Of a stretch of DNA of 15,272 nucleotides, positions 1 to 6,822 are shown piece after piece (position 1 is the first letter of the stretch; each line of letters begins with the position of its first letter). Under the pieces are notes generated by a model. That model did no database searches. It was given only the letters and a program-made list of their open reading frames with translations, and was not told the origin of the DNA. Source of the stretch: an uncultured Bacteroidales bacterium (lineage in GTDB: Bacteria > Bacteroidota > Bacteroidia > Bacteroidales > Bacteroidaceae); contig CALBKR010000161.1 in NCBI GenBank assembly GCA_937896105.1, positions 1 to 15,272 on the forward strand, in the 5' to 3' direction. The position numbers and the translations under genes are program-made.

Positions 1-1189
1 GTCCGCTTGTAGGGTCTGCATGTGGAAATATTTTCAACAGAGTACCGGTGCAGAGCATGCTTATTATGTTGAACTTTTCGTTGGCGGCTGCAACATTCTT
101 GCGTTCCGACGAGCCGCTCTCGCGCATTGCCTGCTCAAGCTTATAGCCGTTACGGTCGGTGAAATCGGTGAGCCTTGCATAGTCGCCGTCTATGCCGAGT
201 AGGCTCTTCACCTCACTGCCCTTTATCTTTATCATCGGTTCGTTTTTCCAGTCGTCGTAGAAGAAGAACCAACCGGTGAGCACCTGTTCGGCACTGTATC
301 CTTCGTAGCTGCGCTCGCCGCATATCTTTGTCGTGAACTCAATGGCGAGGGTCTGCAAGGGGCATATACGGCCGTTGTAGCATATATGAAGGTCGCAGAA
401 CCTCTCGGCAACCTGCCGGGGCAGTGCCTGTGGTTTCCCGGCTGCGTCGGCACCCTGTGCTGCCAAGAGCAGCAACAGTGCTACGGCAGTGCTCTTGCCT
501 TTGTGCAGGAACCGGCGCAGTGTGGTGCGGAACCCGCTGTTGCGCTCGAAGAAGAAGAGTATCATTGAGAACAGCAGCATCATATATCCGGCGTATGTAA
601 TCCCTATCCCCCAAGGGTCGTATGCAATGCTCAGCGTGGTGCCTTTGAGGTCTTCGTCGTACCCCGACTGGTAGAACCTGTAGCCGCGGTATTTGAATAT
701 GTCGTTCATCGACACGTTGCCCTCGATGCGGCTGTTGTCGTATATTACAATGCTGCTCACAAAATCCATTGGTGTTGCCGTTCCTGTGTGTTGCACCAGC
801 TCGAACCTGTCGAGTGCCAGGCTGAACGGGAATTTCTCCTCGCTGCCGTCGTTCAACGTGTAGCCCGTTGCATAGTCGCCCACACGCAGGTGCACGGCAC
901 CCTGTTTACCCCATATATGCGTGACAAGCGCGCCTATGAGTATGACTACGAAAGAGAGATGCAGGCATAGCGTTATCGGGCGCCGATGCAGCCTACGCTG
1001 TATAATGTATATCATCCCCGACAGTGTGGCCATAACCCACAAGGCTATCATCCACCCTGCATAATAGATATTTGCCAAGGCATACTTTGTGCCGTGCAGT
1101 TTCTCCATTATGGTGGCAGCGACAAGGATTGCGGTTATCGTCGCAAAGAGGCCTATCGACAGGTATTTGAATATTTTCTCTCTTTTCAT
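1..1189 (-). CDS. Cytochrome c biogenesis protein, ResB-like N-terminal part (partial, 3' end outside window)
   Basis: About 396 codons are visible, reading from ATG at 1189 to the window edge without a stop. The protein starts with MKREKIFKYLSIGLF, has hydrophobic segments near residues 10-25, 43-62 and 75-92, a soluble stretch containing FKYRGYRFYQSGYD (typical of ResB/Ccs1, which delivers reduced apocytochrome c for haem attachment), then another membrane segment near residue 200. After that comes an extracytoplasmic region with ICYNGRICPLQTLAIEF and TGWFFFYDDWKNEPMI, which I recognise from the large Bacteroidales proteins that join a ResB part to a CcsA part. By family knowledge it acts in the inner membrane in system II cytochrome c maturation, often beside nrfHA; no nrf gene is visible upstream here. 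The CcsA half would lie beyond position 1 if present. The start is well supported by the promoter about 60 bp upstream. Family call is firm; ResB-CcsA fusion is inferred. Confidence 0.88.
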   Translation of the reverse strand, partial: MKREKIFKYLSIGLFATITAILVAATIMEKLHGTKYALANIYYAGWMIALWVMATLSGMIYIIQRRLHRRPITLCLHLSFVVILIGALVTHIWGKQGAVHLRVGDYATGYTLNDGSEEKFPFSLALDRFELVQHTGTATPMDFVSSIVIYDNSRIEGNVSMNDIFKYRGYRFYQSGYDEDLKGTTLSIAYDPWGIGITYAGYMMLLFSMILFFFERNSGFRTTLRRFLHKGKSTAVALLLLLAAQGADAAGKPQALPRQVAERFCDLHICYNGRICPLQTLAIEFTTKICGERSYEGYSAEQVLTGWFFFYDDWKNEPMIKIKGSEVKSLLGIDGDYARLTDFTDRNGYKLEQAMRESGSSERKNVAAANEKFNIISMLCTGTLLKIFPHADPTSG

Positions 1190-1222
1190 CGGCGGTTTTG
1201 TGCAGCTTGTATCGTATAAGAA

Positions 1223-1252
1223 ATATTTGGGCTGCAATTGCAGCCCAAATAT
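1223..1252. repeat. Perfect 30-bp palindrome, candidate operator or 5' leader hairpin
   Basis: The 30 bases are exactly equal to their reverse complement, centred on CAATTG with no loop, and include GGGCTGC/GCAGCCC arms. It begins inside the minus-strand -7 box and runs through the expected transcription start of the cytochrome c biogenesis gene. That is a classical position for a repressor site; alternatively the 5' end of the mRNA would fold into a stable hairpin. No T-tract follows on either strand, so it is not an obvious terminator. The perfect symmetry is seen directly; the regulatory role is inferred. Confidence 0.75.
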
Positions 1253-1253
1253 A
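1246..1253 (-). promoter_or_regulatory. Bacteroidales -7 box for the cytochrome c biogenesis gene
   Basis: On the minus strand this reads TATATTTG, an exact match to the Bacteroidota -7 consensus TAnnTTTG. It lies 57 bp upstream of the ATG at 1189. A TTGAC lies about 23 bp upstream of it, slightly farther than usual for the -33 element. The box overlaps one arm of the palindrome at 1223-1252. Confidence 0.6.
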
Positions 1254-1325
1254 GTGAAAGCTAATTGAAGAAAAGTCAAAGAGAGAGTTTTTTTATTACG
1301 AGCCACACCCTTTTCCATTCTTTGT

Positions 1326-1503
1326 CGTATATTTGAGATAAACCTCGAATATACTTTCGCTCGCTGTAATAAATAATCAAGTAAACTTGTTATTTCTCGC
1401 TCGCTTATTCGTATATTTGAGATAAACCTCGAATATACTTTCGCTCGCTGCAATAAATAATCAAGTAAACTTGTTATTTCTCGCTCGCTTATTCGTATAT
1501 TTG
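1326..1503 (+). repeat. Two tandem 84-bp repeats plus a truncated third copy that ends in a promoter box
   Basis: Copy 1 (1326-1409) and copy 2 (1410-1493) are identical except for T at 1367 versus C at 1451. A third copy begins at 1494 and breaks off after ten bases (CGTATATTTG). Each full copy can form two hairpins: an 11-bp stem with one G.U pair (1327-1337 with 1344-1354, loop ATAAAC) and a second stem around CAAGTAAACTTG (1371-1395, one bulged T). The direct repeat CGCTCGCT flanks the second hairpin on both sides. Copies abut without spacers, so it is not a CRISPR array. I see no coding sequence here. The rest of the 1190-1538 gap, apart from the palindrome and promoters, shows nothing recognisable. 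Confidence 0.85.
1471..1503 (+). promoter_or_regulatory. Promoter of the aroQ-nnr-transporter operon
   Basis: TATATTTGC at 1496-1504 matches the Bacteroidota -7 box TAnnTTTG, with a TTG at 1471-1473 as a possible -33 element 22 bp upstream. The box lies 35 bp before the aroQ ATG, giving a leader of roughly 25-30 nt. The box belongs to the truncated third copy of the 84-bp repeat; the complete copies carry the same TATATTTG but continue with AG and lie inside a hairpin. Confidence 0.6.
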
Positions 1504-1538
1504 CATAATAGTGGGAACCCGTTATACATACTGCATAT

Positions 1539-1967
1539 ATGAAAAAGATATTGGTAATAAATGGCCCGAACCTCAATCTGCTGGGGTTGCGTGAGCCGGC
1601 GCTTTATGGTGCAAGGGATTTCAAGGCTCTCGAGGCTTTTGTGCGCGACGCGGCTGCGGAGCTGTCACTCGAGGTCGAGCTGTTCCAGTCGAACCACGAG
1701 GGTGCAATCGTCGACAAGATACAGGCCGCCTTCGGTATACACGACGGCATTCTTATAAACCCTGCCGCATATACCCACACAAGTGTCGCGATACTCGATG
1801 CGCTCAAGGCTGTGGCTCTGCCCACCGTCGAGGTGCACCTGACCGATATCTCGACCCGTGAAAAATTCAGGCAGTTCTCCTTCGTTTCGCTCTATGCCCA
1901 GAAGACCATCTGCGGCAAGGGCTTCGACGGTTACAAAGAGGGCTTGGAATATCTTGCAAGGTTATGA
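1539..1967 (+). CDS. aroQ: Type II 3-dehydroquinate dehydratase
   Basis: This cytoplasmic enzyme converts 3-dehydroquinate to 3-dehydroshikimate in the shikimate pathway. The 142-residue length is normal for the small dodecameric type II family. Visible family motifs are INGPNLNLLGLREPALYG (residues 7-24), holding the catalytic loop Arg18 and Tyr23; FQSNHEGAIVDKI (49-61); LINPAAYTHTS (72-82); and VEVHLTDISTREKFR (97-111), holding His100 and Arg111. Small departures from the usual sequence are LTDIS where most members have LSNI, and NPAAY instead of N(P/A)GAY. The start is set by the N-terminal MKKILVINGPN and by the promoter 35 bp upstream. The stop codon overlaps the nnr start in ATGA, implying translational coupling. 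Identification is secure. Confidence 0.96.
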   Translation: MKKILVINGPNLNLLGLREPALYGARDFKALEAFVRDAAAELSLEVELFQSNHEGAIVDKIQAAFGIHDGILINPAAYTHTSVAILDALKAVALPTVEVHLTDISTREKFRQFSFVSLYAQKTICGKGFDGYKEGLEYLARL

Positions 1968-3478
1968 AATTCTTCCCCACATCGGCAATAAAGGCTATCG
2001 ATGCCTACACCATCGGGCACGAGCCCATTGCCTCCATCGACCTGATGGAGCGTGCGGCGCGTGCACTCACTGATGCTATCCTTGAACGCTATGCAGGGCG
2101 CAGCTTCGCTGTGTTCGCAGGTCCTGGCAACAATGGCGGCGATGGTCTTGCCGTGGCGCGTATGCTTGATGCTGTGGGCAACCGTGTCGCTGTGTGGCTC
2201 ATAAACCCCAATGGGGTATTGTCGCCCGATTGTGCCGCGAACCTTGCGCGCCTGAAGGATACAGCTGTGGCGGTTACCGAGGTGGGCGATGCCTTCTCTA
2301 TGCCGGTATTCGACAGGGAGACGGTCATTGTCGATGCACTCTTCGGCAGTGGGCTGAACCGTCCGCTCGGCGGTCTGTTCGCCGATGTCGTAAGGGGGAT
2401 AGATATGCTCTCCAATGATGTCGTGGCAATTGATATGCCGTCGGGGCTTATGGGCGGTGACAATGACCCCTCGCGCCAACTGATAGTCTTTGCAACGCTT
2501 ACGCTCACCCTGCAGTTCCCGAAGCTGTCGCTGCTCTTTGCCGAGAACGAGATGTTTGTGGGCGAGTTCAAGGTACTCGACATCGGGCTGTCGCAACGCG
2601 CAATAGCCGATACACCCTCTCCTTTTGTCTACACAGATAAAAACGATATTTCTCCACTCATAAAGCCTCGTGCCAGGCACTCGCACAAAGGCACATACGG
2701 CCGTGCGTTGCTTGTTGCAGGCTCAAAGGGGATGGCCGGAGCTTCGGTGCTCGCCGCACGTGCCGCACTGCGTTCGGGTGTGGGGCTGCTCACTCTTCAC
2801 GTTCCTGCCTGCAACAACACAATTGTGCAGGTTGCAGTTCCCGAGGCGATGACAAGCATAGACAGCAACGAGTGCTGTTTCAGTGACAGCCTGGATACCT
2901 CAAAATATAATGCGGTGGCCGTAGGCCCCGGGTTGGGGCAGAGCGCAGAGAGCGAAGCGGCGCTGTTGCAGCTGATAACCGCTTGCCGTGTGCCGATGGT
3001 GCTCGATGCCGATGCGCTGAACATTCTTTCGCGCAACCCCAAATATTTGCAATGCCTGCCGCAGGGCAGCATAATAACGCCTCACGTGGGCGAGTTCTCG
3101 CGTCTTTTCGGTGCTGCCGACAGTTCCTTTGTGCGTCTGCAGGCTGCGCGTGCTTATGCTGCAACATTCGGTGTAACGGTTGTCCTTAAAGGTGCCTGTA
3201 CTGCGATAGTAACTCCGCAAGGGACAATGCATTTCAACAGCACCGGTAACCCGGGGATGGCAACCGGTGGCTGTGGCGATGTGCTCACAGGCTGCATTGT
3301 GTCGTTGCTTGCGCAGGGCTATACAAGTGTCGATGCAGCACGCATCGGTGTCTATCTGCACGGCTTTGCCGGTGACCTTGCAGCCTCCGAAAAGGGGCAA
3401 ACAGCGCTTGTTGCCGGTGATGTTGTCGACTTCTTGCCACACGCGTGGCGGTCGCTTGAGGAGGGAAGCCTGTTATGA
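1964..3478 (+). CDS. nnr: Bifunctional NAD(P)H-hydrate epimerase / ADP-dependent NAD(P)H-hydrate dehydratase
   Basis: The 504-residue protein repairs damaged NAD(P)H: the N-terminal YjeF_N half epimerises NAD(P)HX and the C-terminal ribokinase-like half dehydrates S-NAD(P)HX using ADP. The epimerase half shows GPGNNGGDG (residues 53-61), DALFGSGLNRPL (124-135) and AIDMPSGL (155-162). The dehydratase half shows HKGTYGRALLVAGS (241-254), GPGLG (321-325), DADALN (348-353), TPHVGEF (372-378, where TPHPGE is usual) and GNPGMATGGCGD (428-439), ending with the catalytic-type Asp439. Both halves are intact and the length is standard. It overlaps aroQ by four bases at the start and the transporter by four at the end, so it is the middle gene of a three-gene operon. 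Why a metabolite-repair enzyme sits with aroQ is not evident. Confidence 0.96.
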   Translation: MKFFPTSAIKAIDAYTIGHEPIASIDLMERAARALTDAILERYAGRSFAVFAGPGNNGGDGLAVARMLDAVGNRVAVWLINPNGVLSPDCAANLARLKDTAVAVTEVGDAFSMPVFDRETVIVDALFGSGLNRPLGGLFADVVRGIDMLSNDVVAIDMPSGLMGGDNDPSRQLIVFATLTLTLQFPKLSLLFAENEMFVGEFKVLDIGLSQRAIADTPSPFVYTDKNDISPLIKPRARHSHKGTYGRALLVAGSKGMAGASVLAARAALRSGVGLLTLHVPACNNTIVQVAVPEAMTSIDSNECCFSDSLDTSKYNAVAVGPGLGQSAESEAALLQLITACRVPMVLDADALNILSRNPKYLQCLPQGSIITPHVGEFSRLFGAADSSFVRLQAARAYAATFGVTVVLKGACTAIVTPQGTMHFNSTGNPGMATGGCGDVLTGCIVSLLAQGYTSVDAARIGVYLHGFAGDLAASEKGQTALVAGDVVDFLPHAWRSLEEGSLL

Positions 3479-4431
3479 GAGTGCCGAGGTTCCTGCGCGA
3501 CTGGTCGCTGCCCATTGCTATGCTCAGTGGAGTGGTGATGTATCTGCTCTATGTCAATATACCGCTCTTCCGCGGTACCGAAGATTTTGTGTCGTCAGCC
3601 GTTTCGGTTGTGCAGCCGGCTCTAATATTCGCAATGCTTTTTGTCACCTTTTGCAAGGTAAAGATAAAGGAACTGAAGCCGTCGCGGTGGCACTTGTGGT
3701 TGCTTGCATTCCAAATGCTCTCCTTCATCGCTATATCCCTTACCATTGCTTTTGTACCGCATATGCCTGAGACGCTGCGTGTGCTGCTTGAGGCGGCTAT
3801 GATGTGTCTGCTGTGCCCCACTGCGACAGCAGCGGCTGTCATCACCGCCAAGTTGGGCGGAAACTCAGCATCCCTCATCTCCTACACTATGCAGATAAAC
3901 ATTGCTGTGGCATTGGTGGCACCGCCGTTCCTTGCGCTGTCGCATCCGCTCGAGGGGCTGTCGCTTGCATCATCCTTCCTGCTTGTCCTCGGCAAGGTCT
4001 TCCCGTTGCTGCTCTGCCCGCTGTTGTGTGCCGAGCTGCTACGTCGTTTTATGCCACGTGTACACAACTGTATTGTTACCAAAGGACGCAATCTCCCCTT
4101 CTATCTATGGCTTGTTGCGCTGTCGCTTGCCATTGCAATGACATCGAGGGCAATTGCGCACAGCCACTTATCAATTCTGGTTATGGCAGGCATAGCAGTT
4201 GTGTCGCTTGTGTGCTGCCTGCTGCAGTTCGCATTCGGGCGCTACGTGGGTTCTCGCAACGGCGAGATAATCGCCGGCGGCCAGGCACTCGGGCAGAAAA
4301 ACACCGTCTTTGCCATCTGGTTCGCCTACACATTCCTCACCCCGGTAACAGCTATCGCCGGCGGCTTCTACTCGCTGTGGCACAACCTGGTAAACACGTG
4401 GCAACTATACAATAGTCGACATCACCGATAG
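3475..4431 (+). CDS. BASS-superfamily (bile acid:sodium symporter-like) transporter
   Basis: The 318-residue protein is almost entirely hydrophobic, with about nine to ten predicted membrane segments beginning near residue 12. The segments LLCPTATAAAVITAKLGGN (about residues 112-130) and GGQALGQKNTVFAIWFAYTF (about 265-284) are characteristic of the Bacteroidales branch of the bile acid:sodium symporter / arsenite-resistance transporter superfamily. It should lie in the inner membrane and probably moves an organic anion with sodium, but the substrate cannot be read from the sequence and bile acids are not implied. The start ATG overlaps the nnr stop by four bases. Operon position might point to a link with shikimate-pathway or nicotinamide metabolites, which is speculation. 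The last 13 bases of the gene lie in the left arm of an inverted repeat. Confidence 0.82.
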   Translation: MRVPRFLRDWSLPIAMLSGVVMYLLYVNIPLFRGTEDFVSSAVSVVQPALIFAMLFVTFCKVKIKELKPSRWHLWLLAFQMLSFIAISLTIAFVPHMPETLRVLLEAAMMCLLCPTATAAAVITAKLGGNSASLISYTMQINIAVALVAPPFLALSHPLEGLSLASSFLLVLGKVFPLLLCPLLCAELLRRFMPRVHNCIVTKGRNLPFYLWLVALSLAIAMTSRAIAHSHLSILVMAGIAVVSLVCCLLQFAFGRYVGSRNGEIIAGGQALGQKNTVFAIWFAYTFLTPVTAIAGGFYSLWHNLVNTWQLYNSRHHR

Positions 4432-4498
4432 CAGTCAGTCGCACGCAGGATGGATGAAAGTCATCCCGTGCGGGGTGCGGCAAAGCGGTGATGTCAAC
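4415..4498. terminator. Nested inverted repeat between convergent genes, possible bidirectional terminator
   Basis: The outer arms GTCGACATCACCG (4415-4427) and CGGTGATGTCAAC (4486-4498) pair over 13 bases with one mismatch. Inside them, CGCACG plus GGATG (from 4440) pairs with CATCC plus CGTGCG (ending 4472), with a 2-nt bulge. The left outer arm covers the end of the transporter gene including part of its last codons. It lies between a plus-strand and a minus-strand gene 3' end, where a shared terminator is expected, but there is no clear T-tract, so the terminator role is uncertain. Confidence 0.45.
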
Positions 4499-4519
4499 TC
4501 CGGTATTGTTGCTTGACAT

Positions 4520-6106
4520 CTATAAATCCCCCTTGATATTGTACTTTAACCAGTAGGGGTGTTTCCTGTAGTTTTCCAAGGCTGTGAACGGCACGTGTAT
4601 CACTGCATTGCTGTTCTTGAAGATTGTGGTGATTGCAGGGGGAGTATGTGCGTGAATATAGACGTGTTTTAAGCTGTCGCAGTGGAAAAATGCGTAGTCG
4701 CCAATCTCCTCTACCCCGGAAGGGATGGTAATCTCCTCCAGCCCCTTGCACTCCCAGAAAACTCCGCGTTCAATAACTTTAAGGCTTTGTGGCAGTGAAA
4801 CATTCTTCAGGCCTGAGCATCGGCCGAATGCATCCAGCTCTATGCGTTCAATACCTTCAGGAATATAGATAGATGTGAGTGATATGCAGTCGACAAATGC
4901 AGTATTGCCAATACTTTTTATCTCGGGTGATATTTTTACGGCTTTAAGCCTTTTCATTTTCGTAAACGATGCATTTATATTTTCCACTGTACTGGGGAGT
5001 GAAATGCTCACTATTGAGTCGCATTCAGAAAAGGCGTTGTTGCCGATGTCCCTAATTCCCTCAGGAATGTACACCGATAGTATTTTGCTTTTGTAAAAAG
5101 CCGAATCGGCTATGCTTATTGTTTTGTATTGTTTGTTGTCTAAAGTTATCTCGGGGTATATATACGCATTTCTTTCTTCGTTTCCACAACCACCCACAAC
5201 CTCACATGTTCTCTCGTTATGCGATAATGTTCTATAAATGACGCCTTCAAATTCTATGGTTGTTGCAACTTCAGGTTTTTGGGGCTTTGAATTTCCAATA
5301 AGTGCAGAATAGACAATTGGCATAAGCACCAGCATAACAATCAACGCTATTAAAGAGTTGCGTTTGCTGTTGCGTTTTTTTATAGCCAATATCATTTCGT
5401 CTATTGTGGCGTAGCGTTTCTCTTTGCAGTTTCTTGTACACCTCTTTACAATCCGGTAGAAATTTCTTGAATATTTAGCACCGGTTCTTTGTTTTATGTA
5501 TCGCAATAGGCAACCAACTGCATAAATGTCGGTGCGTTCGTCGATATTTTCGGCGGCTTTGTTGTTTAGTTCGGGAGCTGTAAAATTCTTTGTGCTTCCC
5601 AATATATGGCAATGTTCGTTGCTAAAGCAGAAACCGAGGTCAACAATCTTTACGTTGTTACCTATTTGAGTGAGCATTATGTTACTGGGGCTCACATCGA
5701 CGTATGCAATTCCATTGGAGTGAAAAGCCTTGAGACCTTCGAGCAGTTGCAACGTGAATTTCCACAAATTCTGTTCGTTGGCAAAGAATCCCTTTTCCTT
5801 TGTCAGTTTCTCATCGACGGTAACACCCTGCACGTACTCCATAAGAATGTACAGTCTGTCGTCGCTTTCGCAAATATCATAATACTTCACCACATATGGG
5901 CTCTCTATTTTTTTTCCAAGCTCATACTCCTTGTGAAAAAGAGCTCTATTGCCCTGGTTCGGAAATAACTCGGAGCGCAACTGTTTCATAAAGTATTGCC
6001 TGCCATCAATGCTCACCCTGTACGACAGCGATGTTACACCCACGTCACCAATGAATACCTTTTCGTCAAAGGCGTTGTTGTTGCTTATGTAGTCCGATGT
6101 TATCAT
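4520..6106 (-). CDS. Membrane-anchored Ser/Thr protein kinase with extracytoplasmic BspA-type leucine-rich repeats
   Basis: The 528-residue protein has three parts. Residues 15-240 are a eukaryotic-like kinase domain: a Lys in YFMKQL (Lys41), a helix-C Glu near 60-62, a catalytic-loop YVDVSPSNIM (135-144, with Asp137 and Asn142), DLG in place of DFG (156-158), APE (177-179) and DIYAVGCLL (193-201). The usual HRD is YVD, so His and Arg are missing, and the glycine loop is degenerate (IGDVGVTS). Residues about 251-271 form one membrane segment preceded by KKRNSKRN, so the kinase is placed in the cytoplasm. Residues about 285-528 carry five or six LRR_5/BspA-type repeats such as SIYIPEGIERIELDAFGRC. 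I chose ATG at 6106, ten bases after the upstream stop and preceded by a purine-rich GAAAGAGAAA; the ATG at 6202 would overlap that gene by 86 bases. Composition is AT-richer than the flanks. Kinase/LRR calls are firm; the signal and targets are unknown. Confidence 0.88.
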   Translation of the reverse strand: MITSDYISNNNAFDEKVFIGDVGVTSLSYRVSIDGRQYFMKQLRSELFPNQGNRALFHKEYELGKKIESPYVVKYYDICESDDRLYILMEYVQGVTVDEKLTKEKGFFANEQNLWKFTLQLLEGLKAFHSNGIAYVDVSPSNIMLTQIGNNVKIVDLGFCFSNEHCHILGSTKNFTAPELNNKAAENIDERTDIYAVGCLLRYIKQRTGAKYSRNFYRIVKRCTRNCKEKRYATIDEMILAIKKRNSKRNSLIALIVMLVLMPIVYSALIGNSKPQKPEVATTIEFEGVIYRTLSHNERTCEVVGGCGNEERNAYIYPEITLDNKQYKTISIADSAFYKSKILSVYIPEGIRDIGNNAFSECDSIVSISLPSTVENINASFTKMKRLKAVKISPEIKSIGNTAFVDCISLTSIYIPEGIERIELDAFGRCSGLKNVSLPQSLKVIERGVFWECKGLEEITIPSGVEEIGDYAFFHCDSLKHVYIHAHTPPAITTIFKNSNAVIHVPFTALENYRKHPYWLKYNIKGDL

Positions 6107-6116
6107 TTTCTCTTTC

Positions 6117-6698
6117 TCACAAATCTTCGGTAAGCACTCTGTACTGTACGCCACCAGTTCTGCCACACACAAATCCTGTGGGCACTCCGTTGTTCTGCAC
6201 AAGGCAGCGAAGATGCAGTGGCTCGTTATTTACAAAGTGGTAACATTGGAATGTGTCGCCCACAGCCAGTTTGCTGTTTGCCGCCTCAATCACGCGGAAC
6301 ATATCAAAGCCCTCGTACTGTATTTTTACACAGCGGTCGGGAGCCCATTTAAGTTCTATCCTTGCGCCTTTGCGCAGAGATGCCGTTTGCAGGTCCTCGG
6401 TGGGCAGGTAATCGCTGCTTGCAATCTCCATACCCCGCAGGCTGTTCTCAAAGGCTTCGAAACTGGTATATCCCGCGTATATCGCAAGAACGTTAAGTGT
6501 GTTGCGGTATGGTTTCTTGCGATATTTCTCGCCAAGATAACCCCAAAAACGCTTTAATGTTATTGGAGCAAGATATGCCTTTGTCCTGTCGAAAATAAGT
6601 GTCGACAGGTAATCATAATCGCGCGGAGCGTTCATACTGCGCCCGGCAACCATCTCAACCTTTTGCTGTAGTGCTACGTATATCTCGTCTTTATTCAT
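6117..6698 (-). CDS. Bacteroidales protein of unknown function, partner of the LRR kinase
   Basis: The 193-residue product starts MNKDEIYVALQQKVEM. Its N-terminal half (about residues 1-95) is helical and contains LSTLIFDRTKAYLAPITLKR followed by FWGYLGEKYRK and TLNVLAIYAGYTSFEAFEN, a pattern I remember from Bacteroidota hypothetical proteins that resembles a small helix-turn-helix-like regulator domain. The C-terminal half looks like a beta domain: RIELKWAPDRCVKIQYEG, then NSKLAVGDTFQCYHFVNNEP. There is no signal peptide or membrane segment, so it is probably cytoplasmic. It is transcribed just ahead of the kinase, with ten bases between stop and start, so co-expression is very likely and it could be a substrate or regulator of the kinase. 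I chose ATG at 6698, right behind a good -7 box; the upstream ATG at 6800 would put the promoter inside the gene. Function is not known to me. Confidence 0.75.
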   Translation of the reverse strand: MNKDEIYVALQQKVEMVAGRSMNAPRDYDYLSTLIFDRTKAYLAPITLKRFWGYLGEKYRKKPYRNTLNVLAIYAGYTSFEAFENSLRGMEIASSDYLPTEDLQTASLRKGARIELKWAPDRCVKIQYEGFDMFRVIEAANSKLAVGDTFQCYHFVNNEPLHLRCLVQNNGVPTGFVCGRTGGVQYRVLTEDL

Positions 6699-6716
6699 TT
6701 CGTTTTGTTTTCTTTC

Positions 6717-6725
6717 GCAAAAGTA
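6717..6725 (-). promoter_or_regulatory. -7 box for the small protein / LRR kinase unit
   Basis: On the minus strand this reads TACTTTTGC, an exact fit to TAnnTTTG followed by C. It lies 18 bases before the ATG at 6698, which supports that start over the one at 6800. No convincing -33 TTG is seen at the normal distance. Confidence 0.5.
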
Positions 6726-6822
6726 ATAAAAAAACATCTCAATTGTGGTAAAACATCTTTTAACTAGAGCGGATGGATAAATAAGAACCAAGATGAACAA
6801 AATAATCCCTAATTCATTTTTC

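Noticed and set aside
386..1219. Several small plus-strand open frames in the first 1.2 kb
   Set aside because: They are shadows of the cytochrome c biogenesis gene, whose minus-strand frame is open from 1189 to the window edge and carries clear family motifs.
1326..1503. CRISPR array
   Set aside because: The repeats are 84 bp long, abut directly without spacers, number only two full copies, and no cas gene is present.
1931..2686. 251-codon minus-strand open frame opposite nnr
   Set aside because: nnr is intact with all its motifs on the plus strand; the antisense frame has Arg/His/Cys-rich shadow composition.
6104..6202. Longer start of the kinase gene at 6202
   Set aside because: It would overlap the upstream gene by 86 bases, and the extra 32 residues have no kinase character; ATG at 6106 follows the upstream stop by ten bases with a purine-rich site before it.
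6699..6800. Longer start of the small kinase-partner gene at 6800
   Set aside because: The -7 box at 6717-6725 would lie inside the coding region, and the extra N-terminus (with FFYYF) is not like the family pattern that begins MNKDEIYVAL.
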